A DNA stretch of 64,000 bases from Flaveria trinervia (taxonomy: Eukaryota > Streptophyta > Magnoliopsida > Asterales > Asteraceae): positions 40,695,731 to 40,759,730 of the forward strand of contig CM046458.1 of NCBI GenBank assembly GCA_025506515.1, in the 5' to 3' direction. Position numbers and translations under genes: made by a program. Shown here piece after piece: positions 11,201-21,343 of this stretch; positions within the stretch are counted from its first letter, which is position 1, and every line of letters begins with the position of its first letter. A model generated the notes under the pieces. That model worked only from the letters and a program-made list of their open reading frames with translations. It was not told the origin of the DNA and did no database searches.

Positions 11201-13181
11201 TATCATTATAAGACATCATTTAGGTCACCGCGAATACTAAATTGCTGTGAAGAAGCTGTCATAGCCTATTGATCTCTTAGTGGATAAGGAATGGAACTCA
11301 ATAGAAAGACTTGTCCTCTCAGGAACACCTGTAACATCCTCCATAGATAGACTTCAGTCCGCTCTTGAGGAATAGGATGATCAGATAGGTAATTCCCTGC
11401 TAACTTACAAATCTAACTACCTGAAAGGGCCTTAATCGTGAGCCAGTAGACCTGGGTGGAAACTCAACTACTTCCAGGCCTCCAGGATCTGCTGCAGGAG
11501 ACGGGATGGCAACTTAATAGAATGACTGAATGAGTTGATAAACAAATCCCTATTCCCTTCCCCCTTTTCCCTAATCCCTGTGAGAGTCTGCCAGGTTCAC
11601 AGCTCCTACTCATAGTTAGAATTCCAAAGTTGGAGGAAATGTTACCTGCGCTTTGGTGCTTTTGGCTATGCAATGTCTTCAAAACCTGAGCTACTTTACT
11701 CGAAGTCGAACTTTAGTAGAAATATGGTTGCTTGCCTCCATAGGTGTATCTCCTAATTACATTCAAATAAACATAAAATCACAGGACATGCGGTTTAAAA
11801 TCCCATATATCAAGTGGTGAGTGTGCCCTTTGATCACAGACAATTTTCTGAATTACATAGGACAAGATTAACCATAAAACAGGTTACATAAATATAAAGA
11901 CCTATAAAATAACAGCTTACATTGTTTGCATCCAATAGCAGGATAGTTGTTTTATCAAATGTTGCAAGATTAGTTGAATGTGACGTGGAGCAACCACCTA
12001 TTAGGCTATGATCATATTAGTTTGCTCTAGAGTAGTACCCAAGTGACTAATGACAACATTTCACATACCATATTGATAGTTTTACGTGGAAATGCTTTTT
12101 ATACCCAAAATATAATTCATCGGTTCATGGTTTCATTTGGCTAGTACTTTAAAACATTTCCACATGCAGGTCACATTTTAGGATGTGGATAAATAGTCAA
12201 TTAGTCAGTTACTAGACTGTAAGAGTAATCCAAGTTTGGGCTGTGGAATCAAGTAGTTAAAGTAATCTAATATGGACACAAATGTTAGCTTTAAAGCCAC
12301 ATTCAACTATTTAGGCAACATGTTTGGAACAACTATCTCACTAGCAGATGCGACATGTTTTTGTTGGCTTATGCGACATTTGAACCTGTCTCTCCCTTTT
12401 TCATTTAATGTTTCGCTATACCATTGAAGGAAACTTATGAACCTTTCTCATTGATGCACCTCTTGTGATCATGTGCAACGTCACATGTCACCTTGGATCT
12501 TATCTTGGAGATTGTATGTCTGATGGTCGCAAAATGGGCAGGCTACGTGGCATTCAAAACAGATTTTTTTTTGTGACGTTGGGTAGACCTACAAACACTT
12601 CTCGGTTATTAAGATTAAACACTCATAATTCTGCCAAACCTTTAGATTTGCTTTGGTTTGGGCGGTTTTAACAGTTTATAAACACCCATAATTTGTTTAC
12701 ACTCATTATTAAGATTAAACATAACCCCAATCATCTCGGTTATTAGAAAATTGACTTGAAGTCGTCATCAATCATGCCCAATGATGTACCATTCTTGAAA
12801 CATACTGAGGTGTAAATGAACTAACCACTTTCTAAACTGCACAGGTTGGAACTGAAGCCGCTTGGTATCGATGTAATTAACGTTGTACCTGGAGCAGTAA
12901 GATCAAACATAGGAAATTCTGCTGTAGCCAGCTACAATAAGATGCCTGAATGGAAACTGTATAAGAAATACGAAGGTGCGATCAAAGAGCGCGCCTATTT
13001 TTCACAAGGTCCAAAAGCAACTACGTCAGAAGAGTTTGCAAACAAGACAGTAGCTGCAATCCTGAAAGAAAATCCTCCTCCTTGGTTCTCCTTTGGGCAG
13101 TTCTCCACTATAATGGCTATTGTGTATCATTTGCCTATTTTTATTAAGGATTTCCTTTTAAGAAAGGCTATGAAATGTTGA
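7885..13181 (+). CDS. Short-chain dehydrogenase/reductase (AYR1-like), three exons, frameshifted in exon 1
   Basis: Exons 7885-8223, 10259-10418 and 12845-13181 join at GT..AG borders and give a protein of about 278 residues, the usual length for a classical SDR. Motifs in order are the NAD(P)-binding TGCSSGGIG (residues about 12-20), NNAG (VVVNNAGVQ), the catalytic Ser region (NVGSVTVLG) and YTASKSAL (catalytic Tyr and Lys) in exon 2. Plant proteins of this type are annotated as NADPH-dependent 1-acyldihydroxyacetone-phosphate reductase-like, an oxidoreductase of ether/phospholipid synthesis; the substrate here is inferred only from family resemblance. One base appears lost near 7972-7976, which gives an immediate TAG at 7981-7983. 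Everything downstream is open and conserved, so this is either a recent null allele or a consensus error. Confidence 0.85.
8437..8850. repeat. AT-rich repeat flanked by GAGCTYGAGC-type words, copy 1 (SDR intron 1)
   Basis: An AT-rich core (about 8555-8690, TATATAATTTAATT-like) is flanked on both sides by many variants of GAGCTTGA, GAGCTCGA and GCTCGCGAG. The same architecture recurs at 15155-15560. Paired GAGCTC words on both sides make it self-complementary at low stringency. There is no ORF. The family is not identified; a non-autonomous dispersed element is likely. Confidence 0.55.
9205..9400 (+). repeat. 97-bp tandem duplication in SDR intron 1
   Basis: ATGAGAGTTTTCACTTAGAG at 9208 is repeated at 9305, and the similarity runs through TTGTGAACTACTTGGGTTAT to about 9400. 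The two copies differ at only a few bases. Confidence 0.9.
9401..10258. other. Remainder of SDR intron 1
   Basis: Moderately AT-rich sequence with no supported gene. Short open stretches on both strands (for example 9781-10005) show no recognisable family. The segment 9400-10150 has a repeat-like feel, but no termini were found. Confidence 0.4.
10259..10418 (+). CDS. SDR gene exon 2
   Basis: The acceptor is TTGCTTGTAG before 10259; the donor is GTTAGT at 10419. It encodes PMRLIQAVVPHMASRKKGK and the catalytic YTASKSALHALTDTLR. It is in phase with exons 1 and 3 (phase 1 entry, phase 2 exit) and carries no disruption. Confidence 0.9.
10419..12844. other. SDR intron 2
   Basis: 2.4 kb without a supported gene. 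The segment 11100-11720 is less AT-rich than its surroundings (GGATCTGCTGCAGGAGACGG, CCCTTCCCCCTTTTCCC) and resembles organelle-type DNA in composition, but I could not assign it. The rest is ordinary AT-rich intron. Confidence 0.4.
12845..13181 (+). CDS. SDR gene exon 3
   Basis: The acceptor CTGCACAG ends at 12844. It encodes LELKPLGIDVINVVPGAV (the PG segment after the active site) through to a C terminus LRKAMKC with TGA at 13179-13181. The last ~30 residues are hydrophobic (STIMAIVYHLPIFIKDFLL) and could associate with a membrane, as in lipid-acting SDRs. Confidence 0.9.
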
Positions 13182-13476
13182 TACTTTTTGGAGGCCTGTT
13201 ATTTTTTAAGATTTTTGCGAGTCCCCTTTCGTCATCGTTGAAGCAACAATCCTTAACCAGGCTTGGCGTGGGCATTCAGCCAAAGCCAAGACACCTGTCA
13301 TGGTAATACATGTCATACTTTGTATAAACGAAACCATGTTAGCATTTAAATGGTGTGAGACGCTAGTTGAAATTTAGTTGGCTTTGGTGTTACTTTTTGA
13401 CACTTGTTAGTATGTCTGTATATAATATATCAAAACTTATATATTTGTCTTTTTTATTCTAAAATACATATTAACA
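13182..13476 (+). other. 3' flank of the SDR gene
   Basis: Probable 3' UTR followed by AT-rich DNA. There is no perfect AATAAA; TTTGTATAAACG near 13320 is only a weak candidate polyadenylation signal. No other feature is seen. Confidence 0.35.
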
Positions 13477-13816
13477 TGTTAATCATATCTATTAGAGTAG
13501 GAGATATTCATACTCATTTGTATACATCTTGATAGCCTAAGGGGATAGATTGTAATTCTTGTATTTATAAATATGTATCAATGATATCATAAGCCTAAAA
13601 ATCCAACTCTAATCGCCACTCCTCCCACTACTGACTAATAGCTTCCACTTCTTCTCCGATCAACTTCCTCTAAAGCTTATTTCTCTTTTCAGGTTGGCAA
13701 CTCTAATCGTCCCCTCCCTCTATTCAATTGCCGATCAATTGCGGCTTGCAAGCATTTAGGCGATCCTCTATTCAGGCCTAATCAGTTGCCAATCGACAAT
13801 TCATCCTGTTGTAACA
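13477..13816. repeat. Possible solo LTR, 340 bp
   Basis: Begins TGTTA and ends TAACA (5-bp inverted ends of LTR type). It contains a TATA-like TTGTATTTATAAATATG about 80 bases into it, and a pyrimidine-rich downstream half. The five bases on either side (TAACA and GTGAC) do not match, so the call rests on ends and composition only. Confidence 0.3.
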
Positions 13817-14559
13817 GTGACCAATATAAAAAATTACATCCATATCATTCTTGGAGTGGAAAACAGTCACGACACATCAAGGTATTTCATATATTCTATT
13901 ATTTATGGAATTAGTAATTTATTTAGTTTAGAATAATAATTAAAAAATGATCCTACAATATTTTATGTGAACCCAAATAATTGTAAGAGCATCGATGATT
14001 ACGATTTAATATTTTACAACATTAATACACGAATTAATAATTTACGACTTTTCTTCGAGCTACTAAACCTAGATGCTTTAACCGACATTAGTCGTCAAGA
14101 ATATCGAACGTATTTTGCAAATTACGACATACTATAGACATTAAATACCAACTCAAATTCTACAATTTGTGTCAACGACAAAGATATTCATGAAAATAAA
14201 TATAAAGATTTAGGCCAATAATTATACATATGAATATAAAGATAAAACCATCACCTTTGCATTGAAACACCACAACACATAGATTACTAACTTGGATTAA
14301 TCGAATCAACATACAAACTTAGATAAGATAATTTTACTAGAACCCTCAAATAGATTACAAATATATAGATTTAACTTGTAAGTTTTGTTAAGAAATTATT
14401 TACATTAACACAATTCTTTTTTTACTCTAACGTAAATGAGATAATTAACCTAATCAAGTAATCAAACAACCATTAGTTAGCATCTCTTAACTATAAAATA
14501 CCAAAATACATACGCTAATCACCATCCTTCACCAAATGGTCCCCTCTCAACAAAATCTC
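13817..14559. other. AT-rich intergenic DNA
   Basis: No gene, no repeat structure recognised. The sequence is strongly AT-rich with short direct words (TACGAC, ATTTACGA) only. Confidence 0.4.
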
Positions 14560-14776
14560 AATAACATCTATCTTTTTTCTGTTACTATACCAACAATAAT
14601 AATGATGGCCTAAAGAGATTTCTTTGACAACAAGTATCAAAGTTCCAGTTTTCATATCAGCCTTAGTTGATAAAGCCTTTCATTGTTTGACACCAAGTAT
14701 TAAAGTCTTCAGGAGTGATCAGTGGAGACTTTGTTATAGTTCCAGTTTCCATATCAGCCTTAGTGATAGCTGCCAT
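14560..14776 (-). pseudogene. N-terminal gag fragment of a minus-strand copia remnant
   Basis: Reading from ATG 14776 leftwards gives MAAITKADMETGTITKSPLI followed by TPEDFNTWCQTMKG, the opening of a copia gag, before frames are lost. The words CATATCAGCCTTAG and TTTGACA-CAAGTAT are each present twice, so the start has been locally duplicated. A PBS and an LTR-like segment lie in the right order upstream. Confidence 0.5.
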
Positions 14777-14845
14777 TTGAGTTGTTAAGTGTTTTGTGTG
14801 TGTGAGGAACCTTAAGATGATGAGATCTTATATAAGAGCTTTTCA

Positions 14846-14860
14846 GGTTCTAATACCAAA
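14846..14860 (-). other. Primer-binding-site-like sequence of the minus-strand remnant
   Basis: On the - strand it reads TTTGGTATTAGAACC, close to the copia initiator-Met site. It lies 70 bases before the gag ATG and next to the LTR-like segment 14861-15150. Confidence 0.5.
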
Positions 14861-15150
14861 TACATGACCGCTAGAAGGGGTGATGCACTTTTACAACACA
14901 ACAACACAATTGAGCAGAGTTCTTTAGAACACTTAACATATCAAATAGAAAACTGGTTAACTAATAAAGAGATGCTAAGAACACAAGTAAAAGTGAGACA
15001 GAACAAGATAGCAAACAACATAAGTATTTGGTTTTCAAAAATGCTGTATATTGCTTCTCAAGTTCTATTACAAAGTGTTACAAAGCATAATAGAAAGGTT
15101 TTTTCAACTAAAATAAGCAATTCCAGACATGGCCTAAAACTAGGAGCATA
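14861..15150 (-). repeat. LTR 3' portion, family F copy 1
   Basis: The reverse complement contains TATGCTTTGTAACACTT, GAAGCAATATAC, then TTACTTGTGTTC and CTATTTGAT-TGTTAAGT. These occur in the same order on the + strand at about 42210-42365, so the two are copies of one LTR family in opposite orientation. Neighbouring PBS and gag support an LTR. Confidence 0.6.
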
Positions 15151-15154
15151 AATA

Positions 15155-15560
15155 AGTCAAGCCGGCTCGCAAACTACTCGGGATCGATATGAAAAAAACT
15201 CAAATCGAGTCGAGCTTAAACAAGCACGAGCCAAACTCACATTATGGCTCGTTTGGTAACGGAGCTCGAGCCCACGCTTCATATATCGAGCTTGAGCCGA
15301 CTTGTGAGCCTAAACGAGCTTTGTTTATATAATATTTTATTCACATATTAACTATATATAAATATATATTACATAAATCATATTATTATATATATTATTA
15401 TTATAAAAATATTAAATAATATATATTATGTTTATATAAAAAAGAATGATTATAAATAAATATAAATTTAAAAATTTAATAATAACAATCAACGAGCTGA
15501 ACCTGAGCTAAGTCTGAACTTGAAAACTTTCAGATGAGTCGAGCTGAGCTTTAAAAACAT
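15155..15560. repeat. AT-rich repeat flanked by GAGCTCGAGC-type words, copy 2
   Basis: Same design as 8437-8850: flanks carrying CGAGTCGAGCTTAAAC, GGAGCTCGAGCCC, CGAGCTTGAGCC and, beyond the AT core, AACGAGCTGAACCTGAGC and GTCGAGCTGAGC. The AT core spans about 15325-15485. A further small patch of such words is at 16120-16215. Confidence 0.55.
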
Positions 15561-16402
15561 GGATTTTTACATGTTTACCTTTCTTAAAATCACAAATTAC
15601 ATATTTTCCCAATGCACAAAATCAATTACATATTTTTTCTTTCTAACACATATGTATTACATAATTATCCAGTTTATTAAAATTAACCTATCAAATGATT
15701 ATTTTATCTTGTATTTTCTAAGGGATTTTTTACGTATTTATATTTATTATTATAATTGTTTAATTCCTAGACAATTATGTTTTGTATTTAGATATATAAC
15801 TTTGATTAACGGTGATTATTAAATTAAAAAAAAGTCTTAAACTTTTGTATATAGAGTTGTAATATCATTATTATTTATTTATATCAAAAACTCGAATTTT
15901 ACGAAATATGTGATTATGTTCTTAAGAAGGAAATGTGTAAAAAAAACTTAGCAAAAATATAAATATGATAATCATTAATAACTATTTTTAATGAAATAAA
16001 TAAATATGTAATATGTACGGTTATAAAAAGAGGAAATATATAATTAATTTTTTAGTTTAAGTAAATAAGTAATTAACAAGTTTAAGAATGTAAAATACGT
16101 AAATGCCCCTTAAAAAACTACAACCGAGTCGAGGTTGAATCCGAGCTTTCTAAAACTAGAACAAACGGAGTTTGAATCCAAACAAGCTGGGTCTCGTCTC
16201 GGTTTGGCTCGGGTCGTGAACGTGGTCGGGTGGTTTAGATCCAAGACTCAAACATCAATCCAAAAGCCCCGGGATCACGATATTCACGGCAACCAATCTC
16301 CTTCAGTTTTTACTTTTTCAACATTTCCATTTTCAAATTCATCACTTCCGCTTTCAGAGTTTCAGTCATCCACCGTGGCGACCACCGAAGCACCCTCCAC
16401 CA
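15561..16402. other. AT-rich intergenic DNA and 5' flank of the TRAPPC12-like gene
   Basis: 15561-16100 is extremely AT-rich with no supported gene. 16110-16240 holds more CGAG/GAGC words. 16290-16402 is C-rich (TTTCCATTTTCAAATTCATC, CCACCGTGGCGACC) and is a likely 5' UTR. Confidence 0.4.
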
Positions 16403-17468
16403 ATGTCCGCATCGAATTCCGACGACGGTGGCAATGCGGATTCCGTCAAAGTGTACAACGACCTCTGCTACGATCTATCCTCTCTCCAAGACCTCGCCTT
16501 CCGAGGCCAATGGCGATCCATTCTCGACAAAGTCGCACAAGCACGCTCAGGTCTCTCCTATCCAAGCCTCACGAACACCTTGTCTATCTCTCCTACAACG
16601 CCATTGCTCTCACCAAACTCAAACGTTTCTCTGAAGCCGTTGCTGAGCTCGATTTGGTTGAAAAAGGCCTGGATATCTACAGGTACGAGACGTATCCCCA
16701 TCATTACCCTAATCGCCATGGCTCCATGGCTCCTTTCGTTCTCCGCTGGTTGCATGCTCAACTTCCTTCTAGATTAGGGAAACGTCAGCAAACCCTAGAC
16801 AGGTTCTATGTGCTGCTGCAGCTTATCAAGGAGAAACTGAGCAACGATTTGGCGGACGCGTCGCGTGATGTGTGGAAGAGACGCGAGTGTTTGGTGATTA
16901 ATTCGATTATCAGTCATCATTTGAGTCATAAGGAGTTTGGCGTGTGTTTGAGTTTGATGAAGGAGTTGATCAGCCGTGAGTCCACTCCTGTTGCTAGAGC
17001 GATTTTGATGTCCAAGCTAGGCTATGTCCAGATGCAGTATGGGGATCTGGAAGGTGCCAGGGGGACTTTTGGGGTGATTGAGGGTCTTGTGAATGGATTG
17101 GAAGGGCGGATTGAGATGAGAAATCTTGTGAATAGGAACAGGGCGTTGATGTTTATGGTCGAGAAGGACTATGCTTCGGCGGTGAGGGAGTACCAGGAGT
17201 GCATTGATAGAGATGGGTCGGATGTGGTTGCGATTAATAATAAGGCGCTTTGTTTGATGTACATGCGTGATTTGTCGGATTCTATTAAAGTGATGGAAAG
17301 TGCTTTAGAGAGAATCCCTACAATTGCCTTGAATGAGACGTTGGTGGTGAATTTGTGTAGTATGTACGAGCTGGCTTACGTTAATCACTCGGATATCAGA
17401 AGACACTTAGTAGTTGGATTGCTCGTGTGGCACCTGATGATTTTGATACTACATGCACTCGAATATGA
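16403..17468 (+). CDS. TRAPPC12: TRAPP complex subunit 12-like TPR protein, single exon, two apparent one-base losses
   Basis: Reads from MSASNSDDGGNADSVKVYN at ATG 16403 to CTRI and TGA at 17466-17468, about 355 residues. It shares with eukaryotic TRAPPC12 the YPHHYPNRHGSMAPF block, INNKALCLMYMRDLSDS, ETLVVNLCSMYEL and a terminal DDFDTTC, so the assignment is firm. Tetratricopeptide-like helical repeats fill the middle and C-terminal half. The protein is a tethering-complex subunit of ER-Golgi and Golgi transport in the cytosol. The conserved reading changes frame near 16545-16550 and again near 17400-17404; each is explained by loss of one base, the second in an AA run. A downstream reading beginning in the upstream region (16135) is not a natural start. 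Confidence 0.85.
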
Positions 17469-18332
17469 GGTATTTACTGTTTATTCATATATATGTTCTT
17501 GTCAGTTGCCTCTTGGTAGATGATATGAATTTGTTGATAGGAATTGAATACATGCATGTATGCCTATTTATTTTTGATATCCGTTATTATTTTATAATCA
17601 CAATGTACTATAAGAGTATTAGAACTCTTCTTTGGTAGAAACTTGTGCTTTGATCATTTTTTTACTGGTGGGGTGTCACTGTATTGGGATCTCATAATTC
17701 TCTTACGTATTCATAGATTATATTCATCTCTACATAGTTTTTTTAGTGCATAACTAGCATAATACAAATATACAATTGAGAATTGCTTCTTGCTCAAAGT
17801 TCATGGTCATTTCCCAATGGTCACATAAAGCTTAATCATGCTGTCACGCTGACTGCTCTTTATTGTTTATGGAAGTTTACAAATGGGTAGGTATTCAATA
17901 ATAGAATTGTAGGAGTGTTGGAGGTATTAAGGAAAATCAAGACTATCCTACTTATGGATAAAGAATAGGAAAAATGGGAAATCTTGACCGGCAATCTAGG
18001 TGTAATCTTGTAGTTTAACCCTTTCATGTTTTGCTTGTTCAACCTCCACTCACTAGATGTTTCCTTTCTTTAATATATTTATGTTTCTGGCTGTTAAAAA
18101 ATAGCATCATGCTGTTTGCCTTCTCAACTACATAAACAATTTAGTATATCACTACTTCACTAATTCCAAAGTCTACTTAATATTTCTAGGAAAAACAAGA
18201 GCTTACCTTTTTTATCAGTCGAGTTAAAGAGGTAGCAATTAGCATCCACATAGTACTAAATTATAGAAAAGTAACTAGACTTGAAAATTTGCATCACATC
18301 CAATGCAAGGGATTATATTTAGTCTGGAAAAT
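17469..18332. other. 3' flank of the TRAPPC12-like gene, intergenic
   Basis: AT-rich, no coding sequence supported. It extends to the target duplication of element B. Confidence 0.5.
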
Positions 18333-18337
18333 GAAAA
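18333..18337. other. Target-site duplication of element B (left copy, GAAAA)
   Basis: GAAAA here and at 23524-23528 directly flank the two LTR ends. Five bases is the usual length for LTR-retrotransposon integrase. Confidence 0.93.
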
Positions 18338-18771
18338 TGATAGAGATAGGAAATTAAAGATAGATATTATGAAAAAAACTGCAATAGGGTCGTCCACTTC
18401 GAGAAGGACAGGTCTCCAAACTTAAGAACAATTAAACAAATCAAAAACAAAAACCCAAAAGAAAAACAACTCTGTTTATAAAAGAAAACAAATAACTAAA
18501 TTTGGTAACTCTTCAACTATTTCTCCAATAAATCAGCCCCTCCAAAAATAACTGATCCTCCATGATTCCCTCCACTAAATCAGTTGCCCCATTAATAATA
18601 ATTGCAAGTTGGTTTTAGGGATAATGGGTCACGTGGGTTACCCATTAAATACTCAAATTGGGCTACCGGTCATTTGGGCCTAGATGGTCATTTGGGCCGA
18701 GATTATCTTTTGATCCAAGTGACTGGGCTTTCCTCCTACGTGAATACACTTTAACAGGGGCTGTTGTATCA
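18338..18771 (-). repeat. Element B 3' LTR
   Basis: 434 bp, TGATAG...GTATCA. It differs from the 5' LTR mainly by an 18-bp tandem duplication of GGTCATTTGGGCC-type sequence near 18668-18700 and a few one-base indels. It contains the last ~36 codons of the polyprotein reading, whose stop is at 18663-18665. Confidence 0.95.
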
Positions 18772-19972
18772 ATACTTCCGTCCCGGTAAAACGACTTGTC
18801 CTCAAGGCGGAAAGAAGGGAATTGACCCGCAAGTAATTCATAATTTTCCCATGTAGCTTCTTCAACTGGACGACTGACCCATGAGATTAGCAGCTCTAAG
18901 GTGGGAACACCAGCTTCGATAACCCACCGGTGAGCTAACACCTCTTTAGGAATAAGATCAATTTCCCAGTCCCTAGTTACTGGTAAGGGAGTAGCAGGGG
19001 TAGCAGGGAGCTGGCCGCGCGCTGGTTTCAACATAGAGACATGAAATACGGGATGAACACATGATCCTGGTGGTAGGTCTAACTCATAAGCCACCGCCCC
19101 CACTTTTCGCTTAATTCGATAGGGCCCAAAGAAGCGAGGGGATAATTTTTCACAGCGACGTCGTGCAAGGCTTTTCTGGCGATAGGGCTGAATCCGTAAA
19201 AAAACAACATCATCCACTTCAAAGGTTAAGTCCCTGCGTTTTTTATCTGCTTGTGCTTTCATTCTGTTTTGGGCCTTCTGTAGATTAGTGTACACGAGTT
19301 GTAGCATGTCATCTCTATCAAGAAGTTGGCCTTCTAATTCAACATTGTTTGTATCCCCAACAACATAAGGATGAACAGGAGGAGGGTCTCGACCATACAC
19401 TGCTGTGAATGGAGTCGTACCAGTAGACGAGTGAAAACTCGTGTTGTAGGAATATTCTGCCCAAGGAAGAAAAGCACACCACTTGGTAGGTTGTTCATGG
19501 GCGAAACAACGAAGATAGGCTTCAAGGCAACGGTTTAAAACTTCAGATTGTCCATCGGTTTGCGGGTGATAACTGGTACTCATTTTTAAAGAAGTCTTGG
19601 CTAACCGAAAAAGCTCCTGCCAAAAATTGCTCAAAAAAACGACATCCCGATCAGAGACAATGGAGCGGGGGAACCCATGTAATCGAACAATCTCTTTACA
19701 GAACGCTGTTGCAACACTTTTGGCAGTAAAGGGGTGCGCCAAGGGTATGAAATGGGCGTATTTGCTTAGTCGGTCAACCACAACGAGAATAGTATCAAAG
19801 CGGTTCGAGGGTGGTAATCCGACAATGAAGTCGAGGGAGATGTCCTCCCATATCCGATTGGGGATGGGTAATGGCTGCAACAGTCCCTCTGGTGATAAAG
19901 TATCGTACTTATTTTGTTGGCAGGTTAAACAATTTTGGACGTAAAGGCGTACGTCATGCTTGATTCGAGGCC
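18663..19972 (-). pseudogene. Element B integrase core and chromodomain-like C terminus
   Basis: Begins with the second half of the zinc domain (QNCLTCQQNKYD), then core residues in DISLDFIVGLPPS, IVSDRDVVF and HPQTDGQSEVLNR (D, D, E). The C terminus has the chromodomain-like run IPKEVLAHRW...LISWVSRPVEEATWE, characteristic of chromoviruses and thought to guide integration into heterochromatin. The reading crosses into the 3' LTR and stops at 18663-18665. Confidence 0.92.
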
Positions 19973-21343
19973 AAAAAACTGTGATGTTATACGTTTGAAT
20001 GTCTTCAAGAACCCTCCGTGACCAGCCGATGGAGTACTATGGGATTCATAAAGAATTTTGTTGCGGAGGGAAGGAACATCAGGGACGACCACTCGACCTT
20101 TAAACAATAAGGTCTGTCCTACCATAGAAAAATCAGGAAAGGAAGATGGGTCAGCTTGCAGTCCTTGAATAATATTGCTCGTGTAAGGATCGATTTTGAG
20201 GCCTTCCTGAATTTCAGCTAAATCAAGGCAATAAGGGAGGACTAGCGTTAATAACTTAGCTGTAAGTGGTCTTCTTGACAAGGCATCTGCACCACGATTC
20301 TCTTTTCCAGGTCTGTGAATGATACAAAAATCATAGGGCATTAGCTTTAGGAGAAGTCTTTGTTGTTCCGTGGTTGTTACCCGCTGCTCTAATAAAAACT
20401 TTAGAGTGTAATGATCAGTTTTGACAAAGAAGCGCCTGCCCAAGAGATAATGGTTCCATTTTTGTATTGCGAGGACGAGGGCAAGCAATTCCCGATCATA
20501 TGCTGATTTTAGCCGATTGTTGGGCGAAAATCCTTTGCTGAAATATGCAACAGGATGATTATCTTGTATCAAAATAGCACCCACGCCATCCGATGATGCA
20601 TCACATTCAACGGTGAATGGCTGTGAAAAATCAGGTAATTTTAGAACTGGGGCTGTCATCAAAGCGTGCTTTAATAGGTTAAAGGCCCGGGTAGCCTCGT
20701 CGGACCACTTGAAACCATCCTTCTTGGTCAGAGCCGTAAGAGGTCTAGCTATCAACCCATAATTGCGTACGAACCTCCGGTAATATCCCGTTAAGCCCAA
20801 GAATCCCCGTACCTCGCGAACGTTGGTCGGTATGGGCCAACTTTGAATGGCCGTGATTTTCTCTTGGTCTACTTGTACCCCTTTATCGGAAATAATGTGA
20901 CCCAAGAACAGAACTTGGGGCTGCCCAAAACAGCATTTGGATATTTTTGCATAAAACTGTTGAGAAGAAAGCAATTCCAATGTTGTTCGCAAGTGCTCAT
21001 AGTGCTGCTCCATAGACCTGCTGTAAACAAGAATATCATCAAAGAAAACAAGTATGAAACGACGTAAAAAGGGCCGAAACAGGTCATTCATGGCCGCTTG
21101 AAACGTAGAAGGAGCATTTGTTAGACCGAAGGGCATCACTAGGAATTCGTAGTGACCCGAATGCGTCCGGAAAGCGGTTTTCTCTATATCCGAAGGGTTC
21201 ACCCTTATTTGATAATAACCAGAACGCAGGTCTAGTTTAGAGGAAACTGTAGCTCCAAATAATTCATCCAACAGCTCATCTATGTTCGGAATAGGATATT
21301 TATCAGCAATGGTGATTCGATTTACAGCCGGTAGTCTACACAC
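19973..21343 (-). pseudogene. Element B reverse transcriptase and RNase H, integrase zinc domain
   Basis: Continues the polyprotein after a lost G at 21328-21329. RT motifs: KLDLRSGYYQIRV, MPFGLTNAPSTFQ and VFFDDILVYS (catalytic DD). RNase H: FTVECDASSDGVGAIL and ALSRR tail. It ends in the HHCC zinc domain (ESHSTPSAGHGGFLKTFKRI) at an A6 run, 19973-19978 on the + strand, where one base seems missing. All catalytic residues are present. Confidence 0.92.

Noticed and set aside
11464..11682. Minus-strand 72-codon reading in SDR intron 2
   Set aside because: Short, no recognisable domain, inside an intron with no supporting neighbours.
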